A stretch of DNA of 53,625 nucleotides from Betaproteobacteria bacterium Ga0077540 (GCA_001464125.1 LNEP01000005.1:1-53625); one strand, 5' to 3'. Counted from the first letter of the stretch, positions 23,845-33,106 are shown. Made by a program: numbers and translations. The notes: generated by a model from the sequence alone, not told the origin.

Positions 23845-25074
23845 TTAACTAGCACTGACACCAGTGACGTCTGGCTGTACCTTTTCCCAATAACGTGTAA
23901 ACCTTGCCAAGCGCTTTAAGCTTAAATCCACGTTTGTGAGCTTTTCATCTTCTTGCCAGATTGGGTTGAACGGAGCCAGCAACGCTTTAATCTGCAAATT
24001 GGGGGTGTTTTGTGAGATGACTTGCCCAACACTTAATTCTTCTAAAATGGTGCGCGTATCCCCCAGCCACACATCGACATTTGACATCTCGCTTAGGCAA
24101 TCCGCTAGAAACTGGATACGCTTAAGCGGCCAACTATCATATAGCGCTTCATCAAATATGAAGACCTTAGGCATTGCAAGCTTTGTCAGTGGATTGTTGG
24201 GGGAAAGCATTTCATCGTGCACATATACACTCACTGAAGAGTGCTTAGAAATGGGTGCTTTTTCTGGCATGCTGACTGGATAAACCTTGGTAACGATGGG
24301 GCCAGTTTCACTAAAAATCTTCTTGTGAATGTTTTCATAACTATCGTCAAAAGGGCAATCAATTTGGCATGTTGCACAGTATTTCTCACCGGTAAAACGT
24401 GCCAAGTTTTCTTTGTTGAAATAGTAAGGCTTAGAGCTAAAAGTACTTGCCACCCACTGCCAAGATAAGTGATTAGATGCTTTATCACCATCCAGTAGCT
24501 GCGATTCAAACCAATCGGCTGCTCTGCGCCAATCAACCTTTAGCCAATGTATGACATACGCAGCAAACCACATACGCGCATGGTTGTGCACATACCCTTC
24601 ATTGATAAGCTCACGCACTACCTCATCCATGCAAGGTAAGCCTGTAATGCCTTGCGGGATAAAAGGCGGTAGCAGATTACTACCCAATGCGACTTTTGGC
24701 TCTTCCATATCACTCATGATGGCATTGCCATGACGATACCAATTTTGACGCCAAAAATCTCGGTACGCCAACTCTTCTACTAGTTTAGCACCCTGTTTTC
24801 CAAAACGTTGCTGAACATGTTCTACTGATTCTTTGAGTGTGATACAACCATGTCTTAGATAAGGAGACAAGCGCGTTACAGCACCATTTATAAAGTTGCG
24901 GTTTCTACCATATGCATTTGCATCAACTGCGCTCAAACGTGCCAATGCCTGTTTTCTGCCACCTTGCCAAGCATCAATCAGATTTCTGCCTTTTGCCTGT
25001 GGGAACATGCGTCGAATGTACTGAAGACGTTCGACTCTATCGCTGGGTAATATGAGCTTAAATGAGGTCGCCAT
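23845..25074 (-). CDS. Photolyase/cryptochrome-like flavoprotein with swapped domain order
   Basis: A 409-residue protein. Residues about 40-225 are the FAD-binding domain of photolyases: RNFINGAVTRLSPYLRHG, EELAYRDFWRQNW, GLPCMDEVVREL, HNHARMWFAAYVIHWLKVDWRRAADWF, LLDGDKASNHLSWQWVAS. In normal photolyases this domain is C-terminal. Here it comes first, and residues about 281-355 look like the usual N-terminal alpha/beta domain: VYVHDEMLSPNNPL resembles the DLRLxDNPAL start, then VFIFDEALY and FLADCLSEM and VWLGDT. Between them is a Cys cluster YCATCQIDCPFDD (C233, C236, C240). So the domains appear permuted. Repair activity is uncertain. It stands between lemA and the divergent nfeD. Confidence 0.8.
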   Translation of the reverse strand: MATSFKLILPSDRVERLQYIRRMFPQAKGRNLIDAWQGGRKQALARLSAVDANAYGRNRNFINGAVTRLSPYLRHGCITLKESVEHVQQRFGKQGAKLVEELAYRDFWRQNWYRHGNAIMSDMEEPKVALGSNLLPPFIPQGITGLPCMDEVVRELINEGYVHNHARMWFAAYVIHWLKVDWRRAADWFESQLLDGDKASNHLSWQWVASTFSSKPYYFNKENLARFTGEKYCATCQIDCPFDDSYENIHKKIFSETGPIVTKVYPVSMPEKAPISKHSSVSVYVHDEMLSPNNPLTKLAMPKVFIFDEALYDSWPLKRIQFLADCLSEMSNVDVWLGDTRTILEELSVGQVISQNTPNLQIKALLAPFNPIWQEDEKLTNVDLSLKRLARFTRYWEKVQPDVTGVSAS

Positions 25075-25252
25075 TAATGTTTTTATTCGTTATAAATGAG
25101 TGAGTTAAAACATATACCTTATCAATTGTCCACATATCGTATGCAATTTGCAACTATTTCAATTTAATTCCCAATATAAACTCTGCAATTGTTAGCCAGA
25201 TATAAAAAAATGCTAAGATAATTGCGCTTTATATGTAAAAAGAAAGGCAATC

Positions 25253-25696
25253 ATGGACGTGTTTTGGTTGTGGGGTGCGCTTGGTCTAGCGCTGTTGGCT
25301 GCAGAGATGGCCACTGGCACCATTTATTTATTATGGTTTGGGATATCCGCATTATGCATGGCCATATTGGTCTGGATTTATCCAAATATTCATTACGGGA
25401 TTCAATTCGCGCTATTCGCCGGGCTATCAGTTACTACGTTGGCTGTTTGGAAATTCAATTACAAAAAAACAGAGACCCACTCTCGCATTGGTCAAGCACA
25501 AGGCGAAGAAATTGGACGTGTCGGCACTATTACCATTGCCTGTGGCCCATCTCAAAACGGCACAATTCAATTTACGCAAGGGCTGATGGGCAGCCGTGAG
25601 TGGATTGCTGTAAGCACAGAAACATTAGTAATTGGGCAACAAGCACAAGTCACAGCAGTGGAAGGCAATATGCTGAGAGTGACCGCTCACTTATAA
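25253..25696 (+). CDS. NfeD-family membrane protein
   Basis: A 147-residue short NfeD protein: N-terminal membrane helices (about 5-70, WLWGALGLALLAAEM, IYLLWFGISALCMAI, ALFAGLSVTTLAVW) and a C-terminal OB-like NfeD domain (EEIGRVGTITIACG to QVTAVEGNMLRV). A good AAAGGCA ribosome site precedes the ATG. The next gene encodes the SPFH partner 35 bases downstream. NfeD proteins associate with stomatins in membrane microdomains and are thought to control membrane protein quality or fluidity. Confidence 0.92.
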   Translation: MDVFWLWGALGLALLAAEMATGTIYLLWFGISALCMAILVWIYPNIHYGIQFALFAGLSVTTLAVWKFNYKKTETHSRIGQAQGEEIGRVGTITIACGPSQNGTIQFTQGLMGSREWIAVSTETLVIGQQAQVTAVEGNMLRVTAHL

Positions 25697-25731
25697 TCAA
25701 TAATCCCGTCTTTTAACCAAGGAAATTTATC

Positions 25732-26577
25732 ATGCCAGAGTTTAGTATAGTCCTCATCATATTAGTGATTATCGCCATCATCAAAGGGGTGCGCATCGTG
25801 CCTCAGGGCGAAGAATGGGTGGTAGAACGCTTAGGAAAATTCGCCGGCATTTTAGGCCCTGGTCTGCACGTCATTAACCCAATTTTCAGCAAGGTAAGCT
25901 ATAAAGTCACCACCAAAGACATTATTTTAGATGTACCGCAGCAAGAAGTGATTACGCGTGACAACGCCGTAATTTTAGCCAATGCGGTTGCATTTATTAA
26001 AGTCTCTAGCATTGAGCGCGCTGTATACGGCATTGAGAATTTCCGTGAAGCCATGCGCAATATGGTGCAAACCTCGCTACGCTCTATCATCGGCGGGATG
26101 GATTTGAACCAAGCACTGACTTCGCGCGACCGCATCAAGGCTGAGCTAAAAACGGCGATTGCCGATGAGGCATTAGACTGGGGGTTAACCGTAAAATCGG
26201 TAGAGATTCAAGACATTAAACCGTCACCCAACATGCAAGAGGCAATGGAAAGACAAGCCGCAGCAGAGCGTGAGCGTGTGGCGGTGGTGACGGAAGCAGA
26301 AGGCGCCAAGCAATCACTGATTTTGAATGCGGAGGCACGCTTAGAGGCTGCTCGCAAAGACGCCGAAGCACAGCTGGTAGCGGCCAAGGCCTCATCAGAA
26401 GCCATCAAAATGATTACGGATGCTGTTAAAGAAAACAACACCTCAGCGACTTTCTTATTGGGTGACCGCTATATTCAAACCATGCAAAAAATGGCGGAAT
26501 CTAGCAACAGCAAATTAGTGGTCGTGCCCGGCGACATTATTAGCGCTGTAAAAAGCCTAGTAGGCGGTAGCAAGTAA
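25732..26577 (+). CDS. Stomatin/SPFH-family protein (QmcA-like)
   Basis: A 281-residue band-7 protein. An N-terminal anchor (FSIVLIILVIIAIIKGVRIV) is followed by the SPFH domain (VPQGEEWVVERLGKFAGILGPGLHVINP, YKVTTKDIILDVPQQEVITRDNA) and an Ala/Glu-rich coiled coil (about 180-225, AEGAKQSLILNAEARLEAARK). Such proteins form large membrane-bound cages and work with NfeD proteins encoded next door, as here. AAGGAAA precedes the ATG. E. coli QmcA is the closest named relative I can point to. It is followed by a terminator at 26589. Confidence 0.95.
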   Translation: MPEFSIVLIILVIIAIIKGVRIVPQGEEWVVERLGKFAGILGPGLHVINPIFSKVSYKVTTKDIILDVPQQEVITRDNAVILANAVAFIKVSSIERAVYGIENFREAMRNMVQTSLRSIIGGMDLNQALTSRDRIKAELKTAIADEALDWGLTVKSVEIQDIKPSPNMQEAMERQAAAERERVAVVTEAEGAKQSLILNAEARLEAARKDAEAQLVAAKASSEAIKMITDAVKENNTSATFLLGDRYIQTMQKMAESSNSKLVVVPGDIISAVKSLVGGSK

Positions 26578-26588
26578 GCGCTCTTATT

Positions 26589-26615
26589 CCCTCCCCTTGT
26601 TTTGGGAGGGGTTTC
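26589..26615. terminator. Terminator between stomatin and moeB
   Basis: CCCTCCC (26589-26595) pairs with GGGAGGG (26604-26610), followed by GTTTCT. It lies 12 bases past the stomatin stop and just before the convergent moeB stop, so it may serve both, though the T run is poor. Confidence 0.6.
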
Positions 26616-26618
26616 TAA

Positions 26619-27362
26619 CTAACTACACACTGTGCATTTAGGGTCGCGCGCCAGTTTAATGGTGCGCCATTCTGCGGTAAGTGCATCTAGTAATAGCAAA
26701 CGGCCCTGTAGCGTTTCTCCAACATTGAGTATCAACTTAAGCACTTCCGCCGCTTGCGCGGTCCCTATCATCCCCACCAGCGGCGCAAACACGCCGTTGT
26801 CAGCACAGCGCATTTCTTGGTCACTGCCTACATCTGGGTACAAACAGTGGTAACAAGGCGTGGTTTCATTTCGAAAATCAAATACACTAATTTGCCCTTC
26901 AAACCGAATTGCAGCGCCTGAAACCAAGGGTGTTTTGTGCTGAAAACACAAGCGATTAAGCGCATAGCGCGTAGCAAAGTTATCACTGCAATCCACCACC
27001 ACATCGGCTTGCGCCACCAGCGTAGCCATTTCAGCTTCGGTGGATTTTGTTTGTACCGCTTGCACAGTCACTTCTGGATTGAGTTCAAATATGGCTTGTT
27101 GCGCGGATACTGCTTTATTGATGCCCACAGACTGTGTGGTATGAATGACTTGGCGTTGTAAGTTGGTTAAATCCACCGCATCAAAATCACAAATGGTGAG
27201 CGTGCCCACACCGCTCGCCGCTAAATACATAGCCACTGGCGAACCCAAACCACCAGCGCCGACAATCAGCGCATGACTTTGAATGAGTTTTTCTTGGCCA
27301 TCGTATTCAATTTGTGGCAATAAAATATGGCGGCTGTAGCGTAACAGTTGATTGTCGTTCAT
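26619..27362 (-). CDS. moeB: Molybdopterin-synthase adenylyltransferase MoeB/ThiF family
   Basis: A 247-residue E1-like enzyme that adenylates the C-terminal Gly-Gly of MoaD or ThiS. Features: N-terminal RYSRHILLPQIEYDGQEKL, ATP-binding GAGGLGSP (about 36-43), the Asp/Arg/Gln set in DFDAVDLTNLQRQV, the DCSDNFATRYALN stretch, and four zinc cysteines (CYHC and CTVC). There is no C-terminal rhodanese domain. Its ATG follows the stop of the upstream prepilin gene with no gap (TAAATG), so it is transcribed as the last gene of the pilus run. This position is probably an accident of gene order, since its job is cofactor synthesis; ThiF activity is the main alternative. Confidence 0.92.
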   Translation of the reverse strand: MNDNQLLRYSRHILLPQIEYDGQEKLIQSHALIVGAGGLGSPVAMYLAASGVGTLTICDFDAVDLTNLQRQVIHTTQSVGINKAVSAQQAIFELNPEVTVQAVQTKSTEAEMATLVAQADVVVDCSDNFATRYALNRLCFQHKTPLVSGAAIRFEGQISVFDFRNETTPCYHCLYPDVGSDQEMRCADNGVFAPLVGMIGTAQAAEVLKLILNVGETLQGRLLLLDALTAEWRTIKLARDPKCTVCS

Positions 27363-28034
27363 TTAAGGCAATCTTCCTGCAGTGACCATCCGATTCATAA
27401 TGGAGCCAGTGGACAACCAGCTCACTATGTCATCATAAGCGTTGGGCCCATCTATAAAACCATGATTGACAAATGTACCATCGCCATCTGCATTTTCTTG
27501 CTCATCCAAACTTATTGGGGGAAAGACTGCTCCATTCTTCCCGCGAGAGAAGACAAGCATGGGCACATTGGCTGACTCGGTTACCACGCAAGCATTATCA
27601 GCACACACTCGAATAATTCCGGCACCAGCGCCCACGGTATTTAATGTAAAGTTAGCAGTAAATGCATTATTCACCCTATATTGATAAGCTCTATCCCAAG
27701 GGTCTGTTGATTTTAGCCCTAGCGTAACCCATGGCAAATTCCCTCCTGTGGATGAGGTTGTATTGGCATTGGCGCATGCGTCCTCAAGTCCATCACCACT
27801 AGTATCAGGACATGGTAATCGGCCATTGATGACCGCAAATCCTAATAAAACACCCTTAATTTCGTCTAAGTCTCTCCGCGCTTCTGCATTTCTACTTTGG
27901 TCTAATTGCGCTGATAGTGGCGTAAGAAATGCAGATACCAAAAAGCCAACGATGACCAGTACAATGGCCAACTCGACTAGCGTAAAACCCTTTGAGGCAA
28001 ATGAAATACTTTTTTGACTTGTCTTCATAAACAT
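27363..28034 (-). CDS. Type IV prepilin-like protein (MSHA-type cluster)
   Basis: A 223-residue prepilin: short basic leader MFMKTSQKSISFASKG, cleavage before FTLVELAIVLVIVGFLVSAFL with the expected Glu at +5, then a globular domain with paired cysteines (LPCPDTSGDGLEDAC; RVCADNACVV). The second Met at 28028 could also start it. PilD-type peptidase would cut and methylate it. It is longer than a typical major pilin (about 150-170), so it is more likely a minor pilin or tip component. It overlaps the upstream GspK/PilX-like gene by ten bases and precedes moeB. No specific msh letter can be assigned by sequence reading. Confidence 0.85.
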   Translation of the reverse strand: MFMKTSQKSISFASKGFTLVELAIVLVIVGFLVSAFLTPLSAQLDQSRNAEARRDLDEIKGVLLGFAVINGRLPCPDTSGDGLEDACANANTTSSTGGNLPWVTLGLKSTDPWDRAYQYRVNNAFTANFTLNTVGAGAGIIRVCADNACVVTESANVPMLVFSRGKNGAVFPPISLDEQENADGDGTFVNHGFIDGPNAYDDIVSWLSTGSIMNRMVTAGRLP

Positions 28035-29224
28035 CTCAATAAATCTACACTGCTAACATTGGGATTAAAAGTTGCGTTCCCTACAAAATTATTGTTATTG
28101 GCTACCGGGGTTGCAAAGGCGGCTAAGTTTACCCCTTCAAGATAGTTAGCTGCAGTATTTTTATCTGCTGCAGTTACCCTAGTTTGCATCGCTGTTCTTT
28201 GTCCCCCAAAAATTAGTACTCGATTACAAACAGGCGTTGCAAGCCCATCTATGGTAATTGTAGAAGGCGCAGGCAAAGCTGTTAGCAGTAACATTTCACT
28301 CCAATTTTGACAAAATGTTCGATTACTAGCATTACCAATTAAATCACAATCAATATTCGCAGTCCCTTTGTTGCCAGATATTGCGATGGCTTGGAGATGA
28401 GTTTGGAAAGTTGCATCATCCAGCAGAGCACTTATCTGATTAGTAAAATCTGCACGCAAAATTAAAGGGCGAAAAATATCTTCAGTGCTAACCAGAACAA
28501 AACTATCATTATAAAAATTGTTTTTAGCCACCACAAACCGCTTATTGTTTGTGTTTGAGGCAGCTCTGTTATTTGGACTTCCAAGAAAATAATTTAACTC
28601 GCCCAATATGGCGTTACCAACGTTATATGCATCTAGATAGTTTCTGGCATCATAATTTCCACCACACTGAGGCGTATCAAGATTCGCTAATACTCTATCT
28701 TGAGCTGACAATATATAGCTGGGGGCAATAATTAACGCCGCTACGTTTGTGGCTAGCAAGCTACCATCTTGCCGAATAACGTCTATTTGACCAAGCGTAT
28801 CCCAATTTAGAGCTCCGGTAGGTGGACTAGTTTTAAAGCGCCCGGAGACTGCATACCAAAGGCACTCTCCCCACCCATCTTTCAGTGCAGCTACACCCAA
28901 GCTTCGCCATGGCAATTTGCCCAATAGTGAGATATCCACACCGCCAGCCATCCCACTCTGGCTACCTTCGGGGATCGCTACAGTTAACTTTAAATCCGGG
29001 TTAGGTAAATATGCAGGATCTGCTACGTTCGCCAGCATAGTGAATCCTATCAGGGCATCTTTTGCTTCTGCTAAGGCTCTTGTAGTTTGCTTATCGCGCT
29101 CAATCCTAATTGTCGTTGGATTTAAGAAACTCAACAGGAAGGCTGTGAACGCTAAAGCAATCATGAACACCAAAATCAACATGGCCAAGCCTTGCTGTTG
29201 ATTATGGCTGGCCTTCATCACCAA
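28025..29224 (-). CDS. PilX/GspK-like large minor pilin
   Basis: A 399-residue protein with a prepilin-like N-terminus: QQQG then LAMLILVFMIALAFTAFLLSFL, a hydrophobic helix without Glu at +5, as in PilX and GspK proteins that sit at the fibre tip. The rest is a large periplasmic domain rich in Asn, with several cysteines (GWGECLWY, TPQCGGNYD, NIDCDLIGNASNRTFCQNW, VCNRVLIF, LLRCL) that could form disulfides. It overlaps the MshK-like gene by 23 bases and the following prepilin by ten, so the three are one translational unit. Similar long proteins occur at the end of betaproteobacterial MSHA-type clusters; its role in priming assembly is inferred. Confidence 0.7.
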   Translation of the reverse strand: MVMKASHNQQQGLAMLILVFMIALAFTAFLLSFLNPTTIRIERDKQTTRALAEAKDALIGFTMLANVADPAYLPNPDLKLTVAIPEGSQSGMAGGVDISLLGKLPWRSLGVAALKDGWGECLWYAVSGRFKTSPPTGALNWDTLGQIDVIRQDGSLLATNVAALIIAPSYILSAQDRVLANLDTPQCGGNYDARNYLDAYNVGNAILGELNYFLGSPNNRAASNTNNKRFVVAKNNFYNDSFVLVSTEDIFRPLILRADFTNQISALLDDATFQTHLQAIAISGNKGTANIDCDLIGNASNRTFCQNWSEMLLLTALPAPSTITIDGLATPVCNRVLIFGGQRTAMQTRVTAADKNTAANYLEGVNLAAFATPVANNNNFVGNATFNPNVSSVDLLRCL

Positions 29225-29675
29225 TTCTTCCTTGCTCGCCCTGCACGGATGTACGCATTTCTCTTACGCGGTTGGTCTCGGGGTCATACGTTTGGCCTGC
29301 TTTTAAGGTGAGTACTTTACCCGAAGCATTGATTTGAATCGGTACCCGGTTTTGTTGGTGAGGTAGTTGCCCAACAGCAATCTCTCCATTTTTTGTACCT
29401 TCTTGAATCGCCTGTTGGTTAATCCAAACCGTGCCTTGCTTACCATCACTGCGCTTCACATAGCCTTGTAGCTCCACCGCTTTAGGCAAGGCCAACACTT
29501 CAACAGATTGAGGTGTTGATTCAACTTTCTGCGGCACAATAATTTTTCTAGTTTGGCGTAAATAATCCAAATTGGCGCGCTCTTTGGGAGTACTAAACAA
29601 TCGTCCCAGTGTTTCATCTGCGCACGTCAATTGGCAGTTGGCTAACATGAGCATGCTGATTACTAAGCGTTTCAT
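29202..29675 (-). CDS. mshK: MshK-like periplasmic pilus assembly protein
   Basis: A 157-residue exported protein: signal peptide MKRLVISMLMLANCQLTCA, then DETLGRLFSTPKERANLDYLR, a motif that also marks MshK-like and PilP-like proteins, and a beta-rich C-terminal part (LQGYVKRSDGKQGTVWINQQAI, LTLKAGQTYDPETN) reminiscent of the PilP/GspC homology domain that touches the secretin. The start overlaps the MshJ-like gene by four bases. It would link inner-membrane MshJ/MshI to the secretin. Letter assignment rests on position and size. Confidence 0.7.
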   Translation of the reverse strand: MKRLVISMLMLANCQLTCADETLGRLFSTPKERANLDYLRQTRKIIVPQKVESTPQSVEVLALPKAVELQGYVKRSDGKQGTVWINQQAIQEGTKNGEIAVGQLPHQQNRVPIQINASGKVLTLKAGQTYDPETNRVREMRTSVQGEQGRIGDEGQP

Positions 29676-30289
29676 GACGGTATCCTCAACTGTGGATCAC
29701 GCAAGGTAATCCAATCTAACTCGCAGCTTGCATTTAAGTAGTCAGTAATCATGCTGGGATTGATTGTTTGGCGCGCTGGTCGTGTGATGGTGCATTCGCG
29801 CACCACAAACGTATTAAATTGCGCGCGCAGATTATTCAGCAAAGTGAGCAAATCGCCCTCATGCAACATGCCAAAATCCAAGTGCATAGTAGAAGCATGC
29901 AAGGTAAAGCCACCCAAATTAGGCAAGTAACCAGGATGCGCTACCGCTTGCTGGCTTATGTTGTAGTCAATGCTAAATAGTTTGTGTTGCAGATGCGTTT
30001 GTCGCAATGTCTCTATCCACTCGATGCGTCTCTCCTCTCCCACAAAACCAGATGCCAGCAAATCTTGATACTGTGGCAGATACTGCACAATCATCTCTCG
30101 CTCTTGCCCCGAGGATAGGTATTTTTGTCGCGCTTGGTTGAGTAAGTTACGTTGCGCTTCCAAGGCTTGCTGCTTTTCGTTGTGATAATTTTTGGCATAA
30201 AAAGCCAACAACCCGACCACCACAAGGGCGGCGCCTAATACTAGCAGGGGTATTTGCAGTCTTTTCCAGTCTTGTTGATTGAGTACCAT
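29672..30289 (-). CDS. mshJ: MshJ/PilO-like inner-membrane pilus protein
   Basis: A 205-residue bitopic protein: short cytoplasmic N-terminus, one membrane helix (about 14-32, IPLLVLGAALVVVGLLAFY), a coiled-coil stalk (QQALEAQRNLLNQARQKY), and a PilO/GspM-type ferredoxin-like domain to the end. It would form the alignment complex with MshI and MshK between platform and secretin. The gene starts two bases after the MshI-like stop and overlaps mshK by four. Confidence 0.75.
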   Translation of the reverse strand: MVLNQQDWKRLQIPLLVLGAALVVVGLLAFYAKNYHNEKQQALEAQRNLLNQARQKYLSSGQEREMIVQYLPQYQDLLASGFVGEERRIEWIETLRQTHLQHKLFSIDYNISQQAVAHPGYLPNLGGFTLHASTMHLDFGMLHEGDLLTLLNNLRAQFNTFVVRECTITRPARQTINPSMITDYLNASCELDWITLRDPQLRIPS

Positions 30290-30291
30290 TG

Positions 30292-31887
30292 CTAAACCCC
30301 ACCTGACGTAGGCATGTGCTTCAGCACAATTTTCAACTTAAACTCCGCTGGTGTGCGCTCGGAAGTGTTTTCATCCAAGGTGCTACCTTTGAGATTAGCT
30401 AGCGAACTCACGTTCACCGGCTCTTGCAGCACGACCACTTGCTCCACCATCGGGTTACGTTTTAATTCCTCAGCAAAACGATTAACGTTGGTCAACGCCC
30501 CACGGTAATCCCCATTAAAATTCACCAACTCTGCATTCACAAAGGCCACTTGCCTTAGCTCACCTGTTTGCGCGGTGCTCGCACTGCCCTGCCCGTTGAC
30601 CAACCCCAATATTTCGATTGTCTTATCTGTATCCTGCGCATCTACTCGATTGGTCTGCACCCAACGCAAGCGTTGAATGGCTACCTCTGGCATCACTTCT
30701 AAAGCTTTACTGAGTACACCCATCATGGTTGCAGGGGTGGTGTTGTACTGCTTAACCTGGTTAGCAATATCAATCGCTGTTTTGAGATCTGCACTGGGGA
30801 TAGGCGTACTAGGGAAATTTCTAGCTACCTCCTCATAGCGCTTAAGTTGTTGTTGAGTCTGCTCTGCGAGCAGTGCAGTCTCTCTCACCTCTGAGTTGGC
30901 TTGAAAAAAATTATAGCCGGCCACACCAACACCCAGCAGGGCCGCTGCTGCCGCGGCAACGTATATACCTTGGCGTATCTTGTTTAAATGGTAAGCCTTG
31001 GTGAGCTGGTCTGGCGCTAAATTATCCGGAATATTGCCGTTAGCCAGTAACTGCATATGCAGCAATTCAGGATGTTTGGTGACCAAATCTGGCGCAATAT
31101 TGATATTTTTTGCATAGGCCAGCGAATCCACAATCTTGCATTCCATGCCTTGCTCTTGGCTGATACTTTTGCCAATGACTTCGCTTTGCGGGTCTGATGA
31201 TGGCATCACCAATTGCAGCTCGGTCTGGTCGGTGATAAAGCGCTGGCTCAGTAGATACAAGCGTGTTTTTTCAATCTCTACCAAATAAAAATACGCCATC
31301 TGGTTGGGTTTTACATCGGTAATCGGCGCTAAGCGACTCATGCGCAAACGACCATTACTCAGATAGGTTTGCCGTAAACCAGAGGATAAGCGCTCACACA
31401 GCAAAATGTTGGGCGCCATCAGCTTCATCTGCTGTACCGTGTATTGGCTAATCATGGGCAACATATACAGCCCAACCAAAGGCACTTGGTTCACCTGAAC
31501 CACGCTCATCCAGCCTTGCAGAAAATCGGCATTGCTCAGCGCAACAAATAAAAAGTTGTCGTCACGTCGTTTATCTTTATCTTGGTTAATAAAGTGCGCG
31601 GTTCTAAATAAATTGTTACGGTTGAATTGATTTAACTTGCGCTCTAAGAGCTCGGCCCGCGCGCTACCGGTGGTATGCGGCAAACTCTCTAGCCGATACT
31701 CTTCCTCAATCGCATCCGCAATCAAGTAAGCATTCATATTGGGATTTTTTTTGATGAATGCATCAAACGCCTGATAACCGGCTTCTGAATTGGCAAATGT
31801 CTCGTAGTAGTGCAAACGCGTGCCAAACCACACCCCTGCGGTGAGGCGCTGGTTTGAAGCACAAAGAATGAGTTTTGAGATAGCCAT
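30292..31887 (-). CDS. mshI: MshI/PilMN-like (GspL-like) pilus protein
   Basis: A 531-residue protein whose first 300 residues would fold like the actin-like cytoplasmic part of GspL/PilM (LILCASNQRLTAGVW, LPHTTGSARAELLERKLNQF), followed by a membrane helix near 310 (VAAAAAALLGVGVAGYNFF), a coiled-coil and a PilN-type periplasmic domain. It thus combines PilM and PilN roles, linking the ATPase/platform to the MshJ-MshK alignment complex. It begins one base after the mshG stop. The symbol follows role and position; the protein is longer than Vibrio MshI, so it may be a fused form. Confidence 0.65.
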   Translation of the reverse strand: MAISKLILCASNQRLTAGVWFGTRLHYYETFANSEAGYQAFDAFIKKNPNMNAYLIADAIEEEYRLESLPHTTGSARAELLERKLNQFNRNNLFRTAHFINQDKDKRRDDNFLFVALSNADFLQGWMSVVQVNQVPLVGLYMLPMISQYTVQQMKLMAPNILLCERLSSGLRQTYLSNGRLRMSRLAPITDVKPNQMAYFYLVEIEKTRLYLLSQRFITDQTELQLVMPSSDPQSEVIGKSISQEQGMECKIVDSLAYAKNINIAPDLVTKHPELLHMQLLANGNIPDNLAPDQLTKAYHLNKIRQGIYVAAAAAALLGVGVAGYNFFQANSEVRETALLAEQTQQQLKRYEEVARNFPSTPIPSADLKTAIDIANQVKQYNTTPATMMGVLSKALEVMPEVAIQRLRWVQTNRVDAQDTDKTIEILGLVNGQGSASTAQTGELRQVAFVNAELVNFNGDYRGALTNVNRFAEELKRNPMVEQVVVLQEPVNVSSLANLKGSTLDENTSERTPAEFKLKIVLKHMPTSGGV

Positions 31888-33093
31888 TTACAGTTTCATT
31901 ACACTAAATGAGTCGTACACCGGTAACAATACGGACGCCATGATAAACAATAGCACCAAGCCTAATATGATGGTCAACGCTGGCTCAAGTAGCTTGAGCA
32001 TTTTTTGCATCATGTCGTTTACATCACGGTCATAAAAATAACTTACGTTCATCAGAGATTTATCCAACGCACCAGTATTTTCGCCAATTTTAATCATGCG
32101 GACTACCAATGGGGAGAACAAACCTGCATTTTGAAAGCTCTCGCTCATGCTATCACCCGCATTAATTTGGCCATGTACCCGATTGAGCGAATCGGCAATC
32201 ACGCGATTCCCCACAATTTTTTCACAGGTTTTAATCGCATCCAACACTGGGATACCGGTTTGATACATCAAGGCAAAATACCTGGAAAAACGGGCCATGA
32301 TAATTTTGTGCAAAATCTCACCTGTGAGTGGTAATTTTAATTTCAAGTAATCAAATTGATAACGCGCAGCATCACTGGATTTCAGCAATGAAAACACGCC
32401 CACCACAATCCCAGCAATCACCAGCAATATAAGCCACCAGTAATTCACAAACGCATCCGAAATCGCAATCAGTAATTTGGTGTTCCAAGGCAACTCTTGG
32501 CCTAGACTGTTCAAAAACTTCACCATTTCCGGTACCAGATACACCATTAATATCACGACAGCCGCTGATACCACCACCAGCAGAATTAACGGGTACATCA
32601 ACAAGCGTTTGGTTTGTGCAAACAATTCATCTTGCCATTTGAGGGTATCGCTGAGGTTATTAAACACCAAGGGTAATTGCCCGGTTTGCTCACCTGCGGC
32701 CACCAAATTAACAAACACTTCGCTAAACACGTTCGGGTATTCCGCCAGTGCTTGTGAGAGCATTTTCCCACCCTCAACATCCGCCACCAAGCCGCCTATC
32801 ACCTTTTGAAAATAGGGGTTATTGGTGCTATCGCGCAAATCATTCAACCCCTCTAGTAAGGGCACGCCCGAACTGGTCAACTGCTCCAATTGAAAGCAAA
32901 ACATCACCAAATCACGGTTGCTGACACGGTTGCCTGAAAATGTTTGACTGGATTTTCCAGCAGACTTAAAGGTAATGAGGTCCAGACCCATCCGCTCCAA
33001 ACGGATTTCTAAGTCGACCTCGTTCAACGCATCCATCTGGCCACGCGCATAACGGCCAGATTTGTTAATCGCTTTGTAGTTAAAGGTCGCCAC
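31888..33093 (-). CDS. mshG: Pilus platform protein MshG (GspF/PilC family)
   Basis: A 401-residue polytopic inner-membrane protein with two T2SSF domains: the first about 65-190 (MFCFQLEQLTSSGVPLLEGLNDLRDS), helices at about 168-190 and 215-240, and the second about 268-395 (FSRYFALMYQTGIPVLDAIKTCEKIVGN) ending with a third helix (ALTIILGLVLLFIMASVLLPVYDS). It is the rotor-like platform driven by the assembly ATPase encoded 13 bases upstream. Length and two-fold repeat are normal for the family. Confidence 0.93.
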   Translation of the reverse strand: MATFNYKAINKSGRYARGQMDALNEVDLEIRLERMGLDLITFKSAGKSSQTFSGNRVSNRDLVMFCFQLEQLTSSGVPLLEGLNDLRDSTNNPYFQKVIGGLVADVEGGKMLSQALAEYPNVFSEVFVNLVAAGEQTGQLPLVFNNLSDTLKWQDELFAQTKRLLMYPLILLVVVSAAVVILMVYLVPEMVKFLNSLGQELPWNTKLLIAISDAFVNYWWLILLVIAGIVVGVFSLLKSSDAARYQFDYLKLKLPLTGEILHKIIMARFSRYFALMYQTGIPVLDAIKTCEKIVGNRVIADSLNRVHGQINAGDSMSESFQNAGLFSPLVVRMIKIGENTGALDKSLMNVSYFYDRDVNDMMQKMLKLLEPALTIILGLVLLFIMASVLLPVYDSFSVMKL

Positions 33094-33106
33094 GTCTGCT
33101 TAACTG

